From NCBI RefSeq assembly GCF_002261225.1, contig NZ_NEVM01000001.1, positions 1,550,001 to 1,614,000 on the forward strand: a stretch of 64,000 nucleotides of DNA, given 5' to 3'. Source of the DNA: Bordetella genomosp. 10 (lineage in GTDB: Bacteria > Pseudomonadota > Gammaproteobacteria > Burkholderiales > Burkholderiaceae_B). How positions within the stretch are numbered: position 1 is the first letter of the stretch; each line of letters begins with the position of its first letter. A program made the translations under genes and the position numbers. The notes beneath the pieces are model-generated. The model worked only from the letters and a program-made list of their open reading frames with translations, searched no databases and was not told the DNA's origin. Below, in pieces: positions 45,461 to 54,007 of the stretch.

Positions 45461-46642
45461 ATGGAGGACACGAAAAAGACCAAGGCGGGCCTGTCGACGT
45501 CGTTGTTGCGCGCCGGCCGCCCCCATCGCGGCTGGGTGAATACGCCGGTCACGCGCGGCAGCACCTATGTCTTCGACACGGTCGCGCAGTGGAACGATAC
45601 GCGCCGCAGGCGCGGGGAAGAGCGCCTGCTTTCCTACGGCTCGCGCGGCACGGACAGCACCCATGCGCTGGAAGACGCGCTGGTCGAACTCGAGGGCGGC
45701 CACCGGGCGAGGATTTTCCCGACCGGGCTGGCGGCGATCGCCGTGGTCTTCCTCGCGTACCTGAAGGCCGGCGACCACGTGCTGATCACCGACGCCGTCT
45801 ATGAGCCGGTGCGCCGGCTGTGCGCGGAAAGCCTGGCCCAACTGGGAATCACGCACACCTACTACAGCCCCGACGGTTCCGACCTGGCGGACAAGATCCA
45901 GCCCAACACCACGATGATCTACGCCGAGAACCCCGGGTCGTTGACGTATGACATGGTGGATCTTCGCGCCGTCTCGGCGCTGGCGAAGAAGCACGGCTGC
46001 CTGCTCGCCGTCGACAACACCTGGGGATCGGGCATCCTGTACCAGCCGCTGGCGCTGGGGGCCGATATTTCCGTCATCGCGGCGACCAAGTATCTGAGCG
46101 GGCATTCCGACGTCATGATGGGCACCGTCGTCACCAACGAAGCCGCTTGGCCGGCCATGAACCGCGCCGCGCTCAATTATGGCCAGACGGTGGGGGCGGA
46201 CGACGCCTACCTGATGCTGCGCGGCCTGCGCACGCTGCCGCTGCGGATGCGCGCGCACCAGGAGAACATGCTGGCCGTGGCGGACTGGCTGAGCCGGGAC
46301 AAGCGGGTCGCCCGGGTCATGTGCCCGGCGTATGCGGAAGGCGAGGATCGAAAAATCTTCGAACGCGACTTCAAGGGCAGCAACGGGCTGCTATCGGTCG
46401 AATTTGCGCCGACGGTTTCCTTGGCGAAAATGGAGGCCATGATCGATGCGCTGGAGTACTTCGGCCTGGGGGCGTCCTGGGGCGGATACGAAAGCCTGGT
46501 CGTGCCGATGAACATGCCGGCCGCGCGCTCCCTGTCTTCCTGGAGCGAGCGTGGCGCCATGTGCCGGTTCCATTGCGGCCTGGAAGATGCCGAGGACCTG
46601 ATCGCCGACCTGCAACGTGCCTTCGACGCGCATCTTTCGTAG
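45461..46642 (+). CDS. Cystathionine beta-lyase-type PLP enzyme (C-S lyase)
   Basis: The ATG at 45461 gives 393 residues in the Cys/Met-metabolism PLP family. PLP lysine is in ATKYLSGHSDVMMG, with DNTWGSGILYQPLALGAD before it and PTGLAAIAVVFLAYLKAGDHVL earlier. The N-terminus (KAGLSTSLLRAGRPHRGWVNTPVTRGSTYVFDT) matches MetC-like beta-lyases, which cleave cystathionine or cystine to pyruvate, ammonia and a thiol or persulfide. It lies 14 bp after the dioxygenase gene, so both probably act on the same sulfur pathway. Confidence 0.9.
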   Translation: MEDTKKTKAGLSTSLLRAGRPHRGWVNTPVTRGSTYVFDTVAQWNDTRRRRGEERLLSYGSRGTDSTHALEDALVELEGGHRARIFPTGLAAIAVVFLAYLKAGDHVLITDAVYEPVRRLCAESLAQLGITHTYYSPDGSDLADKIQPNTTMIYAENPGSLTYDMVDLRAVSALAKKHGCLLAVDNTWGSGILYQPLALGADISVIAATKYLSGHSDVMMGTVVTNEAAWPAMNRAALNYGQTVGADDAYLMLRGLRTLPLRMRAHQENMLAVADWLSRDKRVARVMCPAYAEGEDRKIFERDFKGSNGLLSVEFAPTVSLAKMEAMIDALEYFGLGASWGGYESLVVPMNMPAARSLSSWSERGAMCRFHCGLEDAEDLIADLQRAFDAHLS

Positions 46643-46684
46643 CAAGCGCCGGCCGCGGCCGGCGTCATTCCCCTCCGTTGAAGA

Positions 46685-48274
46685 ATGAACATGACCAACA
46701 ACGTCTACATGAACGTCGAACCCGCCGTGCTCAAGGCATGGCTACACGATGGCGGCGAGATCGCCCTGCTGGACGTGCGCGAGCACGGCCGCTTCGGCGA
46801 GGCGCATCTGTTCTACGCCGCCAATACCCCCTACAGCCGCCTCGAATTCGAAGTGCGGCGGCTGGTGCCGCGGATGTCGGCGCGCGTGGTCGTCTACGGC
46901 GAGGACAGCGAGGACGCGGCCAAGGCCGCCCGGGCGCTGGCCGCCCTGGGGTACTCGAACGTGCATGTCCTGGAAGGCGGCGTCACGGCCTGGAAAGAGC
47001 AGGGCTATGCCTTGTTCGCGGGGGTCAACCTGCCCAGCAAGACGTTCGGCGAACTGGCCGAGCATGAATACCACACGCCGGCGATGAGCGCGGCCGAGCT
47101 GAAGCGGCGCATCGGCGCCGGCGAGAACCTCGTGGTCCTGGACGGCCGGCCCTATGCCGAATACCAGAAGATGAGCATTCCCACGGCGATCTGCTGCCCG
47201 AACGGCGAGCTGGCCCTGCACGTGCAGGATCTCGCGCCGGACGAAAGCACCACCATCGTGGTGAATTGCGCCGGCCGGACGCGCAGCATCATTGGCGCGC
47301 AGACCCTGATCAACCTGGGCGTGAAGAATCCGGTCTACGCGCTGGAGAACGGCACCCAGGGCTGGTTCCTGAACGACTATGCGCTGGACGCCGGCCAGAC
47401 CCGGCGCCACGCCGCGTCGGCCAGCGGAGCGGCCCTGGCCAAGGCGCGCGAGCGCGCCTCCGAGCTTGCGCGCCGCCTGGGCGTCCAGACCATCGATGCC
47501 GAAGCGTGCCGCCGCATGTGCGCCGACGCGGATCGCACCACCTACCTGTTCGACGTGCGCACGCCGGAAGAATACCGGGCCGGCACCTATGCGGGCGCGC
47601 TGCATGCGCCCGGCGGCCAGTTGATCCAGGCCACCGACCAGTACGCGGCCACGCGGGGCGCCCGTCTTGTGCTGCTCGATTCCGAAGGGGTGCGCGCGCC
47701 GACGGTCGCCGGCTGGCTGTTGCAGTTGGGATGGGAGGTCTACGTGCTGGACACCGGCGGCGCCGAATTGAACGCGCATCCCGCGGCCGGCGCCCCTGCC
47801 GCTTCCGGCTTGCCGAAGATCGACGCGGCCAGGCTGCGGGAACGCCGCGACCAGGGCGCCTTGCTGATCGACGTGCGGCCCAGCATGGATTACCGCAAGC
47901 AGCATATCGAGGGCGCGCGCTGGAGCATCCGCGAGCTGGCGTCCGCGCTGGACGTCGGCGATTGCCGGCACGTCGTCCTGCTGACGGACGACGAGCGCGT
48001 GGCGGAACTCTATGCCAAGGATTTGCGCGTTCCGCAAGGCGCGACGCTTTCCATCGCCGCCGGCGACGCCGCGTCGTGGAAAGCGGCCGGCTTGCCGCTG
48101 GTAGCCACGCCGGACACGCCGTCCGACGCGGAATGCATCGATTTCCTGTTCTTCGTCCATGATCGCCACAGCGGCAACAAGGCGGCGGCCATGAAATACC
48201 TGGAATGGGAAACGAACCTGGTCAACCAGATAGACGACCGCGAGCGCGCCTCGTACCGGTTCCTGTCCCATTGA
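46685..48274 (+). CDS. Four-domain rhodanese-like protein with a single active cysteine
   Basis: The 529-residue protein has four tandem rhodanese modules (about 10-115, 130-235, 255-365, 372-475) and a C-terminal helical tail ending in ECIDFLFFVHDRHSGNKAAAMKYLEWETNLVNQI. Only module 2 keeps the active loop, C195-A-G-R-T-R-S. Module 1 has YGEDSED, module 3 LLDSEGV and module 4 LLTDDER in that place, so they are probably structural. No signal peptide: cytoplasmic. It likely takes sulfane sulfur, such as persulfide from the C-S lyase. ATG 46691 is an alternative start. Confidence 0.9.
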   Translation: MNMTNNVYMNVEPAVLKAWLHDGGEIALLDVREHGRFGEAHLFYAANTPYSRLEFEVRRLVPRMSARVVVYGEDSEDAAKAARALAALGYSNVHVLEGGVTAWKEQGYALFAGVNLPSKTFGELAEHEYHTPAMSAAELKRRIGAGENLVVLDGRPYAEYQKMSIPTAICCPNGELALHVQDLAPDESTTIVVNCAGRTRSIIGAQTLINLGVKNPVYALENGTQGWFLNDYALDAGQTRRHAASASGAALAKARERASELARRLGVQTIDAEACRRMCADADRTTYLFDVRTPEEYRAGTYAGALHAPGGQLIQATDQYAATRGARLVLLDSEGVRAPTVAGWLLQLGWEVYVLDTGGAELNAHPAAGAPAASGLPKIDAARLRERRDQGALLIDVRPSMDYRKQHIEGARWSIRELASALDVGDCRHVVLLTDDERVAELYAKDLRVPQGATLSIAAGDAASWKAAGLPLVATPDTPSDAECIDFLFFVHDRHSGNKAAAMKYLEWETNLVNQIDDRERASYRFLSH

Positions 48275-48380
48275 TCGATATCCCTCGCACGGCCCGGTCG
48301 GCTTCTTCCCGCGCATCCCGCGCGGCGAGAGCGGCGACCGGCGCCGCCCTGCGACTCACCACCAAGCAAGGAGTAAAACG

Positions 48381-49226
48381 ATGAAGCGATCCGGCCTTGT
48401 AGTCCTGGCTACCGTCATGTTGAGCACCGCCGCTCTCGGCCTGTCCGCCGCCGCGCAGGCCAGGGATTTGAAGACCATCCAGGCGAGCGGGAAACTGGTG
48501 TGCGGCACGCAGAACGCGAGTTCGCCCTATGCCTTCCAGGATCCCGAGTCCCGCAAGTTCGTCGGCTACGACGTGGACGTGTGCCAGGCCCTCGCCAAGG
48601 GCATGGGCCTGGCGCTGGAGCACCGCGCCATGTCCACGGAAACGCGCATCCCTGAACTGCGCTCCGGACGGGTGGACGTCATCGCCGCCTCGATGGCCTA
48701 TCTGCCCGAGCGCGCCGAGCAGATCGACTACAGCCTGCAGTACCTGCAGGGGAACATCAAGGTGCTGGTGCGCAAGGACGAGAACATCACCAAGCTGTCG
48801 CAACTGGCGGGCAAGCGTGTCTGTGCCAGCAAAGGCTCCAGTTCCGCCGCGATCGCCAGCCGCGTGCTGCCGCAGGCCAAGCTCGTCAACTACCAGGACC
48901 TGAACACCTGCTACCTGGGCCTGCAGAACGACAAGGTCGACGCGATCAGCGGCGGCGAGCTGGTCCTGAAGCGATTCGTGGTGGAATCGCGCAAGGGCGG
49001 GTCCGAAGCCACCTTGATCGACGAGCCCATCTACACCGAACGCATCGGGCTGGGCGTCGCCAAGGGCAACAAGGAATTGCTCGACGCGTTGAACGATCAA
49101 CTGGTCAAGCTGGACAAGAGCGGGGAGCTGGACCGGATCTATGCCAAGTGGCTGGGCAAGGATTCCATCTACGGCCTCACCCGTGAATTCAAGGTCGAGC
49201 CTGTCGCGTCGTCGTCGTCCAACTGA
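48381..49226 (+). CDS. Polar amino acid ABC transporter, periplasmic binding protein
   Basis: The 281-residue protein has a signal peptide (LVVLATVMLSTAALGLSAAAQA-RDL) and a class 3 binding fold: SGKLVCGTQNASSPYAFQDPESRKFVGYDVDVCQALAKGMGLALEHRAMSTETRIPELRSGRVDVIAAS. An internal CASKGSSSA and C-terminal domain follow. Two cysteines (C55-like and C near 75) may form a disulfide. It feeds the two permeases encoded next. Cystine, cysteine or a thiol-acid is a likely ligand from the neighbouring enzymes. Confidence 0.88.
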   Translation: MKRSGLVVLATVMLSTAALGLSAAAQARDLKTIQASGKLVCGTQNASSPYAFQDPESRKFVGYDVDVCQALAKGMGLALEHRAMSTETRIPELRSGRVDVIAASMAYLPERAEQIDYSLQYLQGNIKVLVRKDENITKLSQLAGKRVCASKGSSSAAIASRVLPQAKLVNYQDLNTCYLGLQNDKVDAISGGELVLKRFVVESRKGGSEATLIDEPIYTERIGLGVAKGNKELLDALNDQLVKLDKSGELDRIYAKWLGKDSIYGLTREFKVEPVASSSSN

Positions 49227-49261
49227 AGAGGGCAGCGGAAAGCCCGCCCGGGCTTTCCCCG

Positions 49262-49963
49262 ATGCATATGAACCTGGATATTTCTTTTTTGCTGCATGGG
49301 CAGTATGCATCCATGCTGCTCGACGGGTTGCGAACGACCTTCACGCTTTTTGCCTTGTCCGCCGTGCTGGGAATGGCGGTCGCCCTCGTGATCGTGGTGT
49401 TGCGCGCCATTCCGTTCAAGCCGCTGAACGCGGTGATGGCGGTATTCGTGGAATACCATCGCGACGTGCCGACCGTCGTGCAGATACTGGTGTGGTTCTT
49501 CGGCGTGCCCCAGATCCTGCCGCCGGCGGTCAAGGCCTACGTCAACAGCGGCCCGACCGAATTGCTGTTCGCGACCATCGCGCTGGCCCTCAACGTCAGC
49601 GCCTACTGGTCGCAGGACATACGCTCCGGCCTGCGGGCCATTCCCGCGGCGCAATTCGAAGCGGCGCGCGCCATGGGATTGGGGTTCTTCTCGGCGATGC
49701 GCCACGTCATGCTGCCGCAGGCGCTGCGCATCAGCATTCCGCCCCTGCTCAACCGCTCGCTGATCCTGTTCAAGGACACCAGCCTGGCCATGGTCATCGG
49801 CGTGACGGAGCTGACGTACCAGATCAAGAGCATCGACAACCTGACGTTCAGGACGTTCGACGTGCTGGCGTTCGCGACGGTGGTCTACCTGATCTGCTCG
49901 CTGACCATCATGTTCCTGGGCCGTTGCTTCGAAAGACGGTTCCCGTCGGCATACAGGGGATAG
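49262..49963 (+). CDS. Polar amino acid ABC transporter permease 1
   Basis: The 233-residue inner-membrane protein has about five helices and the EAA loop (SGLRAIPAAQFEAARAMGLGFFSAMRHVMLPQALRISIPPLLNRSLILFKDTSLAMVIGVTEL) of His/Glu/cystine importers. An alternative ATG two codons in (49268) is possible. It is followed by the second permease after 3 bp, so the pair forms the heterodimeric membrane core. Confidence 0.92.
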   Translation: MHMNLDISFLLHGQYASMLLDGLRTTFTLFALSAVLGMAVALVIVVLRAIPFKPLNAVMAVFVEYHRDVPTVVQILVWFFGVPQILPPAVKAYVNSGPTELLFATIALALNVSAYWSQDIRSGLRAIPAAQFEAARAMGLGFFSAMRHVMLPQALRISIPPLLNRSLILFKDTSLAMVIGVTELTYQIKSIDNLTFRTFDVLAFATVVYLICSLTIMFLGRCFERRFPSAYRG

Positions 49964-49966
49964 AAA

Positions 49967-50665
49967 GTGCTCGAAATCATCCAGAAGTACGGAGTGATGT
50001 TCCTGGTGGGAGCCTGGCCGCACGGCCCCGTGGGCGGGCTGGCCGCCACGCTGATCCTGGCGGCGTCGGGCCTGGTGCTGGCATTTCCCCTCGCGGTGCT
50101 GCTGGGTTTCGCGCGCATCAGCGACTACAAGGCGCTGCGCTGGTTCGCGGCCGCCTGGGTGGTGGTGCTGCGCGGCGTGCCGCTGATCATGCTGATTTTC
50201 TGGGCCTATTTCCTCGTGCCGCTGGTCACCGGCATGACGGTGTCGGTATTCACCACGGCCCTGGTCGCCATCGTCCTGTATGAAAGCGCCTTCCTGGCGG
50301 AGATCGTCCGGGCCGGCCTGCAAGGCCTGCCGCGCGGCCAGACCGAAGCGGCCCGTTCGGTGGGCCTGTCCTATTGGCAGTCCATGCGCTACGTCATCCT
50401 GCCGCAGGCCCTGGTGAACATGATTCCCTCGCTGGTGAACCAGTTCGTCTCCACCGTCAAGGCGACGTCCATCGTTTACATCATCGGGATGGAAGAGCTG
50501 ACCTTCGTGGCCAACCAGGTCAACAGCGTCGAATTGACGTCCGCCTTGCAGACCTACATGGTGCTGGCCGGGATCTATTTCCTGGTGTGCCTGACGCTGT
50601 CGTACGCGGCGCGCATGGTCGAGGTCCATATCAACAGGCGCCGAGCGGGCCTGGTTCAGGGGTAG
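49967..50665 (+). CDS. Polar amino acid ABC transporter permease 2
   Basis: The 232-residue protein starts at GTG 49967 (MLEIIQKYGVMFLVG), 3 bp after permease 1. The EAA loop reads AGLQGLPRGQTEAARSVGLSYWQSMRYVILPQALVNMIPSLVNQFVSTVKATSIVYIIGMEEL. It is the partner membrane subunit. The C-terminus is basic (NRRRAGLVQG). Confidence 0.92.
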   Translation: MLEIIQKYGVMFLVGAWPHGPVGGLAATLILAASGLVLAFPLAVLLGFARISDYKALRWFAAAWVVVLRGVPLIMLIFWAYFLVPLVTGMTVSVFTTALVAIVLYESAFLAEIVRAGLQGLPRGQTEAARSVGLSYWQSMRYVILPQALVNMIPSLVNQFVSTVKATSIVYIIGMEELTFVANQVNSVELTSALQTYMVLAGIYFLVCLTLSYAARMVEVHINRRRAGLVQG

Positions 50666-50668
50666 AAC

Positions 50669-51409
50669 ATGATCGAACTGAAGAACGTCAACAAGTGGTA
50701 TGGCTCATACCACGCGCTGAACGATGTCAACGGCGTCGTCAACAAGGGCGAGGTGCTGGTGATCTGCGGCCCGTCGGGCTCCGGCAAATCGACGACGATC
50801 CGCACGATGAATCGCCTGGAGGAAATCCAGAGCGGCGACATCCTGCTGAGCGGCCGCAGCATCTACGACCCGAAGCAGAACGTCAACGCGCTGCGCGCGT
50901 CGATCGGCTTCGTCTTCCAGCAATTCAATCTTTTTCCGCATTATTCGGTCCGGGAAAACATTACCTTGGCCGCCCGCAAGGTATGCGGGATGGGCAAGGG
51001 CGAGGCCGACGCGCTGGCCGCCGACCTGCTGGCCAAGGTGGGCCTGGAGAACAAGATCGACGCGATGCCGGGCAACCTGTCGGGCGGGCAGCAGCAGCGG
51101 GTGGCCATCGCGCGGGCGCTGGCGCAGCGGCCGCCGGTCATCCTGTTCGACGAGCCCACCAGCGCGCTGGACCCGGAAATGGTGGGCGAGGTGCTGGCCG
51201 TCATGAAGCAGCTCGCGTCGGAAGGCATGACGATGGTCGTCGTGACGCATGAAATGGACTTTGCGCGGGAAGTCGCGGACCGGGTGTGGTTCATGGATGC
51301 CGGCTGCATCCTGGAAGAGAGCACGCCCGAGGCGTTTTTCACGGCGCCCAAGCATCCGCGCGCGCGCAAGTTCCTCGAGGATGTCTTGCGCCGGTCGGTT
51401 ACCGCGTGA
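50669..51409 (+). CDS. Polar amino acid ABC transporter ATP-binding protein
   Basis: The 246-residue ATPase has Walker [16 protein letters not shown], signature [16 protein letters not shown], Walker [17 protein letters not shown] and switch H in [16 protein letters not shown], as in GlnQ/ArtP-type systems. It begins 3 bp after permease 2 and ends the seven-gene operon. The LysR gene downstream is convergent. Confidence 0.95.
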   Translation: MIELKNVNKWYGSYHALNDVNGVVNKGEVLVICGPSGSGKSTTIRTMNRLEEIQSGDILLSGRSIYDPKQNVNALRASIGFVFQQFNLFPHYSVRENITLAARKVCGMGKGEADALAADLLAKVGLENKIDAMPGNLSGGQQQRVAIARALAQRPPVILFDEPTSALDPEMVGEVLAVMKQLASEGMTMVVVTHEMDFAREVADRVWFMDAGCILEESTPEAFFTAPKHPRARKFLEDVLRRSVTA

Positions 51410-51520
51410 GTTGCTTAGAGGCGGACGTGGCTGGTGGCGTGCCGGGTTTCGTCCTACTCTGTACTGTCCTGCTGATGGGTGCGAATTTCCGGGACGCGAC
51501 GCCTGCGTCCTGGGCGATAC

Positions 51521-52441
51521 CTAGGTCTGCTCGGGATGGCCGGTGAGGCCGAGATTGGTCTTGAGGATTTCGTAGACGCGCCGGGGCAGCGTAGGGGCCT
51601 TGTCGGGGCGGATCCAGAGAAAGTAATGCACCATGGGCAAGGGCGGCAGGCCTTCCTTCGCGCCCAGGACGCGCATATCGGGCCCCAGCATTTCCACGCT
51701 GCGGGCCGTGATGCCCAGCCGGGCCCGCACGGCGGCCTTGATGCCCACCAGATTGGGGGCGGCGTAATGGGCATGCCAGGGGATGCCGGCCTTTTCCAGC
51801 GCGTCCAGCGCCAGCCGGCGGAAAATGCTGCGTTCGTCGACCAGCACCAGGGGGATGGACGCGTTCGGGTTGTGGACATAATCCGCGGAACAGATCCACA
51901 CCGTCGGCGACGAGCGCAGCACCACGCCCTCGAATTCCGGATCGAAGCGTGTCGAGATAATGAGATCGAGCTCGCCGTTGCGCAGCGCGGGGTTCAGGTC
52001 CGGGCTTCTGCCCACGCGGATCTCGATATTGATCTGCGGGGAGGAGTTGGCGATCTGCGTGAGGATGGTGGGCAGTATGGTGTCCGCGACATCGTGCGGC
52101 GAACCCAGCCGCAGGACGCCTTCCAATTGGGTGTCCTGCATGGCGCGCAAGGCTTCGTCATTGATGGCCAGCATGTGCCGCGCGTAGCGCACCAGCTTCT
52201 GGCCTTGGGCCGACAGCAGTTTCTTGCGGCCCTGCTTTTCGAACAGCGGAACGCCCAGCATCGTCTCGAGCCGCTGCATCTGCTGCGTGACCGCGGACTG
52301 GGTCTTGTACAGTTGCTCTGCCGCACTTCCGAAGGTCTCGTAATGAGAGATCGCGACCAATGTGCGGAGGCTATCCAGATCGAGAGTACGCAAAACCACC
52401 CGCCCAAAGATTGAAAAGTCTGCCTGCCCCTCGGCGTGCAT
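51521..52441 (-). CDS. LysR family transcriptional regulator
   Basis: The 306-residue protein has the LysR winged helix (LDSLRTLVAISHYETFGSAAEQLYKTQSAVTQQMQRLETMLGVPLFEKQGRKKLLSAQGQKLVRYARHML) and an effector-binding domain starting near LEGVLRLGSPHDVADTILP. It is convergent with the sulfur operon and is a candidate regulator of it. The ATG at 52441 gives a 16-residue lead before the helix; an internal GTG is possible. The 111 bp between the two stops contain nothing recognisable. Confidence 0.9.
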   Translation of the reverse strand: MHAEGQADFSIFGRVVLRTLDLDSLRTLVAISHYETFGSAAEQLYKTQSAVTQQMQRLETMLGVPLFEKQGRKKLLSAQGQKLVRYARHMLAINDEALRAMQDTQLEGVLRLGSPHDVADTILPTILTQIANSSPQINIEIRVGRSPDLNPALRNGELDLIISTRFDPEFEGVVLRSSPTVWICSADYVHNPNASIPLVLVDERSIFRRLALDALEKAGIPWHAHYAAPNLVGIKAAVRARLGITARSVEMLGPDMRVLGAKEGLPPLPMVHYFLWIRPDKAPTLPRRVYEILKTNLGLTGHPEQT

Positions 52442-52654
52442 GGCGCACTGGCGGCGCCGTGTGCACGGTGGGGGAAATTATAGTCTCGCGGAGATTGGGG
52501 GATTGTCGGTACGGCGGGGGAGGGGGCAGGGCGGCGGCCCTCCTGTGTGGGGAGATTTGAACAGATCGGCGTGCCTGCGGCGACATGACGGCCGGAACCG
52601 TGCTAGAATTTCTGACTTTCCAGCGGAAGTTCGGCTGGAAACAAGATTTACCCC

Positions 52655-52739
52655 GCCGACGTGGTGAAATTGGTAGACACGCTATCTTGAGGGGGTAGTG
52701 GCGAAAGCTGTGCGAGTTCGAGTCTCGCCGTCGGCACCA
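52655..52739 (+). tRNA. tRNA-Leu (anticodon GAG)
   Basis: The 85-nt gene has acceptor GCCGACG/CGTCGGC, leucine-type D-arm TGGTGAAATTGGTAGACAC, anticodon loop TTGAGGG (GAG) between CTATC and GGTAG, T-loop AGTTCGAGTCT and an encoded CCA. A TAGAAT element at 52604-52609 is a probable -10 box 46 bp upstream; the -35 is unclear. In relatives this tRNA follows secG directly; here it lies 11.5 kb away. Confidence 0.95.
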
Positions 52740-52770
52740 AGAATTTGTCCGGGAATGTCTCGGAAAGCGC

Positions 52771-52808
52771 AAAAAGCCCGTAAGAATCAATGTCTTACGG
52801 GCTTTTTT
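52771..52808. terminator. Bidirectional terminator after tRNA-Leu(GAG)
   Basis: AAAAAGCCCGTAAGA, a 7-nt loop and TCTTACGGGCTTTTT form a perfect 15-bp stem flanked by A- and T-runs, able to stop transcription on both strands. Confidence 0.92.
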
Positions 52809-52889
52809 GTTGTCTGCTCGCTCCGAAGCCGTCCGAGCGGATCCCGCTAGATTCTTTGTTTTGGGCGCCAAGCCAAATCCAAAGCGTGA

Positions 52890-52990
52890 GCGTCTTCTCG
52901 ACGCACATCTTGCACAGCCGGACGTTCCCGGCTTCCAGTTCCTTCATTCTCGCCATCAGCGACGCGTCCACGCCGCCGTCCCCGGATCGC
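52890..52990 (-). mobile_element. IS3-family transposase (OrfA) fragment
   Basis: The minus-strand frame around 52977-52894 reads GGVDASLMARMKELEAGNV then RLCKMCVEK. This matches the leucine-zipper part of IS3-family OrfA (typically GG.DAS...KELE.EN.RLKKMYAEE). The similarity covers only about 30-35 residues; the flanks diverge, no terminal repeats are visible and no OrfB is present. It is a decayed remnant. The rest of the gap 52809-53199 holds no supported gene. Confidence 0.65.
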
Positions 52991-53199
52991 AGCTCAGGCT
53001 ACGCCTGCTGCCGCCCAGGGGCGGCGCTTTTAAGTCGATGGTCCGTGTAAACCCTGGTGGCGGCGGCCGCTTTTGAGTTGTCTTGCCCGGTTTTGTGCGG
53101 CTTACGCACATTCCGGGAAAAAATTGTTGAGCCAGATCAACCTACCTAAGCTTCGGTTTCCTCTCCGTCCCATAACCCGAAACTTTCGTAGGTTCTCTC

Positions 53200-53649
53200 A
53201 TGACCCGACCCAGCGAAATCAAGCCGCGCGAAGGCTCCGTTCCTGGTACGCCTTACGCCGTGTTTGCCGAAGGCGCGCAGCTTGGCCCCGTCTCGTTCGA
53301 TATCACGCCCGAGATCGTCCAGGAATACTTCAGCGCCTCCCAGGCCGACCCGTCCCTGTACGTCGTCGATGGCCGCCAGGCTGCCGCGCCGAACGTGATT
53401 CTTCCCTACATGACCGTGCCGGTCTACCAGACGTATCCGCCCATCCAGGGCATCGTCATGGCGGAACTGGAAATGAACTGGCACCGCCCCATCTGGGCCG
53501 ACGAGACCACCCGTGTCACCGCGACCGGAACCATCGTCGGCAAGTTCGAGAAGCGCGGCCGCAAGTACGTGCAATGGCGCGGCGTGTTCGCCGACGACCA
53601 AGGCCGGCCGCTCGCCGAACTGCTCAACACCTTCCACGTTCCGGAGTAA
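53200..53649 (+). CDS. Hot-dog fold protein, MaoC N-terminal (FAS1-like dehydratase) type
   Basis: The 149-residue protein lacks the full R-hydratase motif. Its sequence, with VSFDITPEIVQEYFSASQADPSLY, ILPYMTVPVYQTYPPIQGIVMAELEMNWHRPIWADETTRVTATGTIVGKFEKRGRKYVQWRGVFADDQGRPLAE, matches FAS1-like dehydratase domains of the MaoC superfamily. These typically pair with a catalytic MaoC subunit, here encoded 2 bp downstream. The pair should make one enoyl-CoA hydratase/dehydratase. The ATG is well placed behind a TAGGTTCT leader. Confidence 0.85.
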   Translation: MTRPSEIKPREGSVPGTPYAVFAEGAQLGPVSFDITPEIVQEYFSASQADPSLYVVDGRQAAAPNVILPYMTVPVYQTYPPIQGIVMAELEMNWHRPIWADETTRVTATGTIVGKFEKRGRKYVQWRGVFADDQGRPLAELLNTFHVPE

Positions 53650-53651
53650 GC

Positions 53652-53987
53652 ATGGATCGCAAGCTCGAAATCACCCAGCCCATGATCGACGGCTACGGCC
53701 GCATCAACGGCGACAACGACATCATCCACTATGACCACGACTACGCGGTGGAACGCGGCTTTCGTGGCACCCTCCTGCATGGCCCGCACATGACCGCCTT
53801 CGCGGCCGATCTGGGCGCCAGGCGCTACGGCAAGGACTGGCTGACCCGCGGGAAGCTGCACACCAAATGGATCGGACCGGTCTGCCCCGGCGACACCTTC
53901 GTCGCCGACCTCACCGAAGACGGCGAACTGACCGCCACTTCCGGCGGCAAGACCGTCATGGTGGGCAGCGTGACGCTGGCCGAGTGA
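53652..53987 (+). CDS. MaoC-family dehydratase, short catalytic subunit
   Basis: The ATG at 53652 gives 111 residues; longer frames are shadows. The R-hydratase core reads MIDGYGRINGDNDIIHYDHDYAVERGFRGTLLHGPHMTAFAADLGARRYG, the D...H...G pattern of (R)-specific enoyl-CoA hydratases. It starts 2 bp after the FAS1-like partner, so a heterodimer is likely. Substrate unknown, probably an acyl-CoA made by the downstream synthetase. Confidence 0.88.
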   Translation: MDRKLEITQPMIDGYGRINGDNDIIHYDHDYAVERGFRGTLLHGPHMTAFAADLGARRYGKDWLTRGKLHTKWIGPVCPGDTFVADLTEDGELTATSGGKTVMVGSVTLAE

Positions 53988-54007
53988 CCGGCAATCGCCG
54001 TACTTCC

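Noticed and set aside
52371..52871. Minus-strand frame with RRRDSNSH
   Set aside because: It is the well-known false translation across a tRNA-Leu gene.
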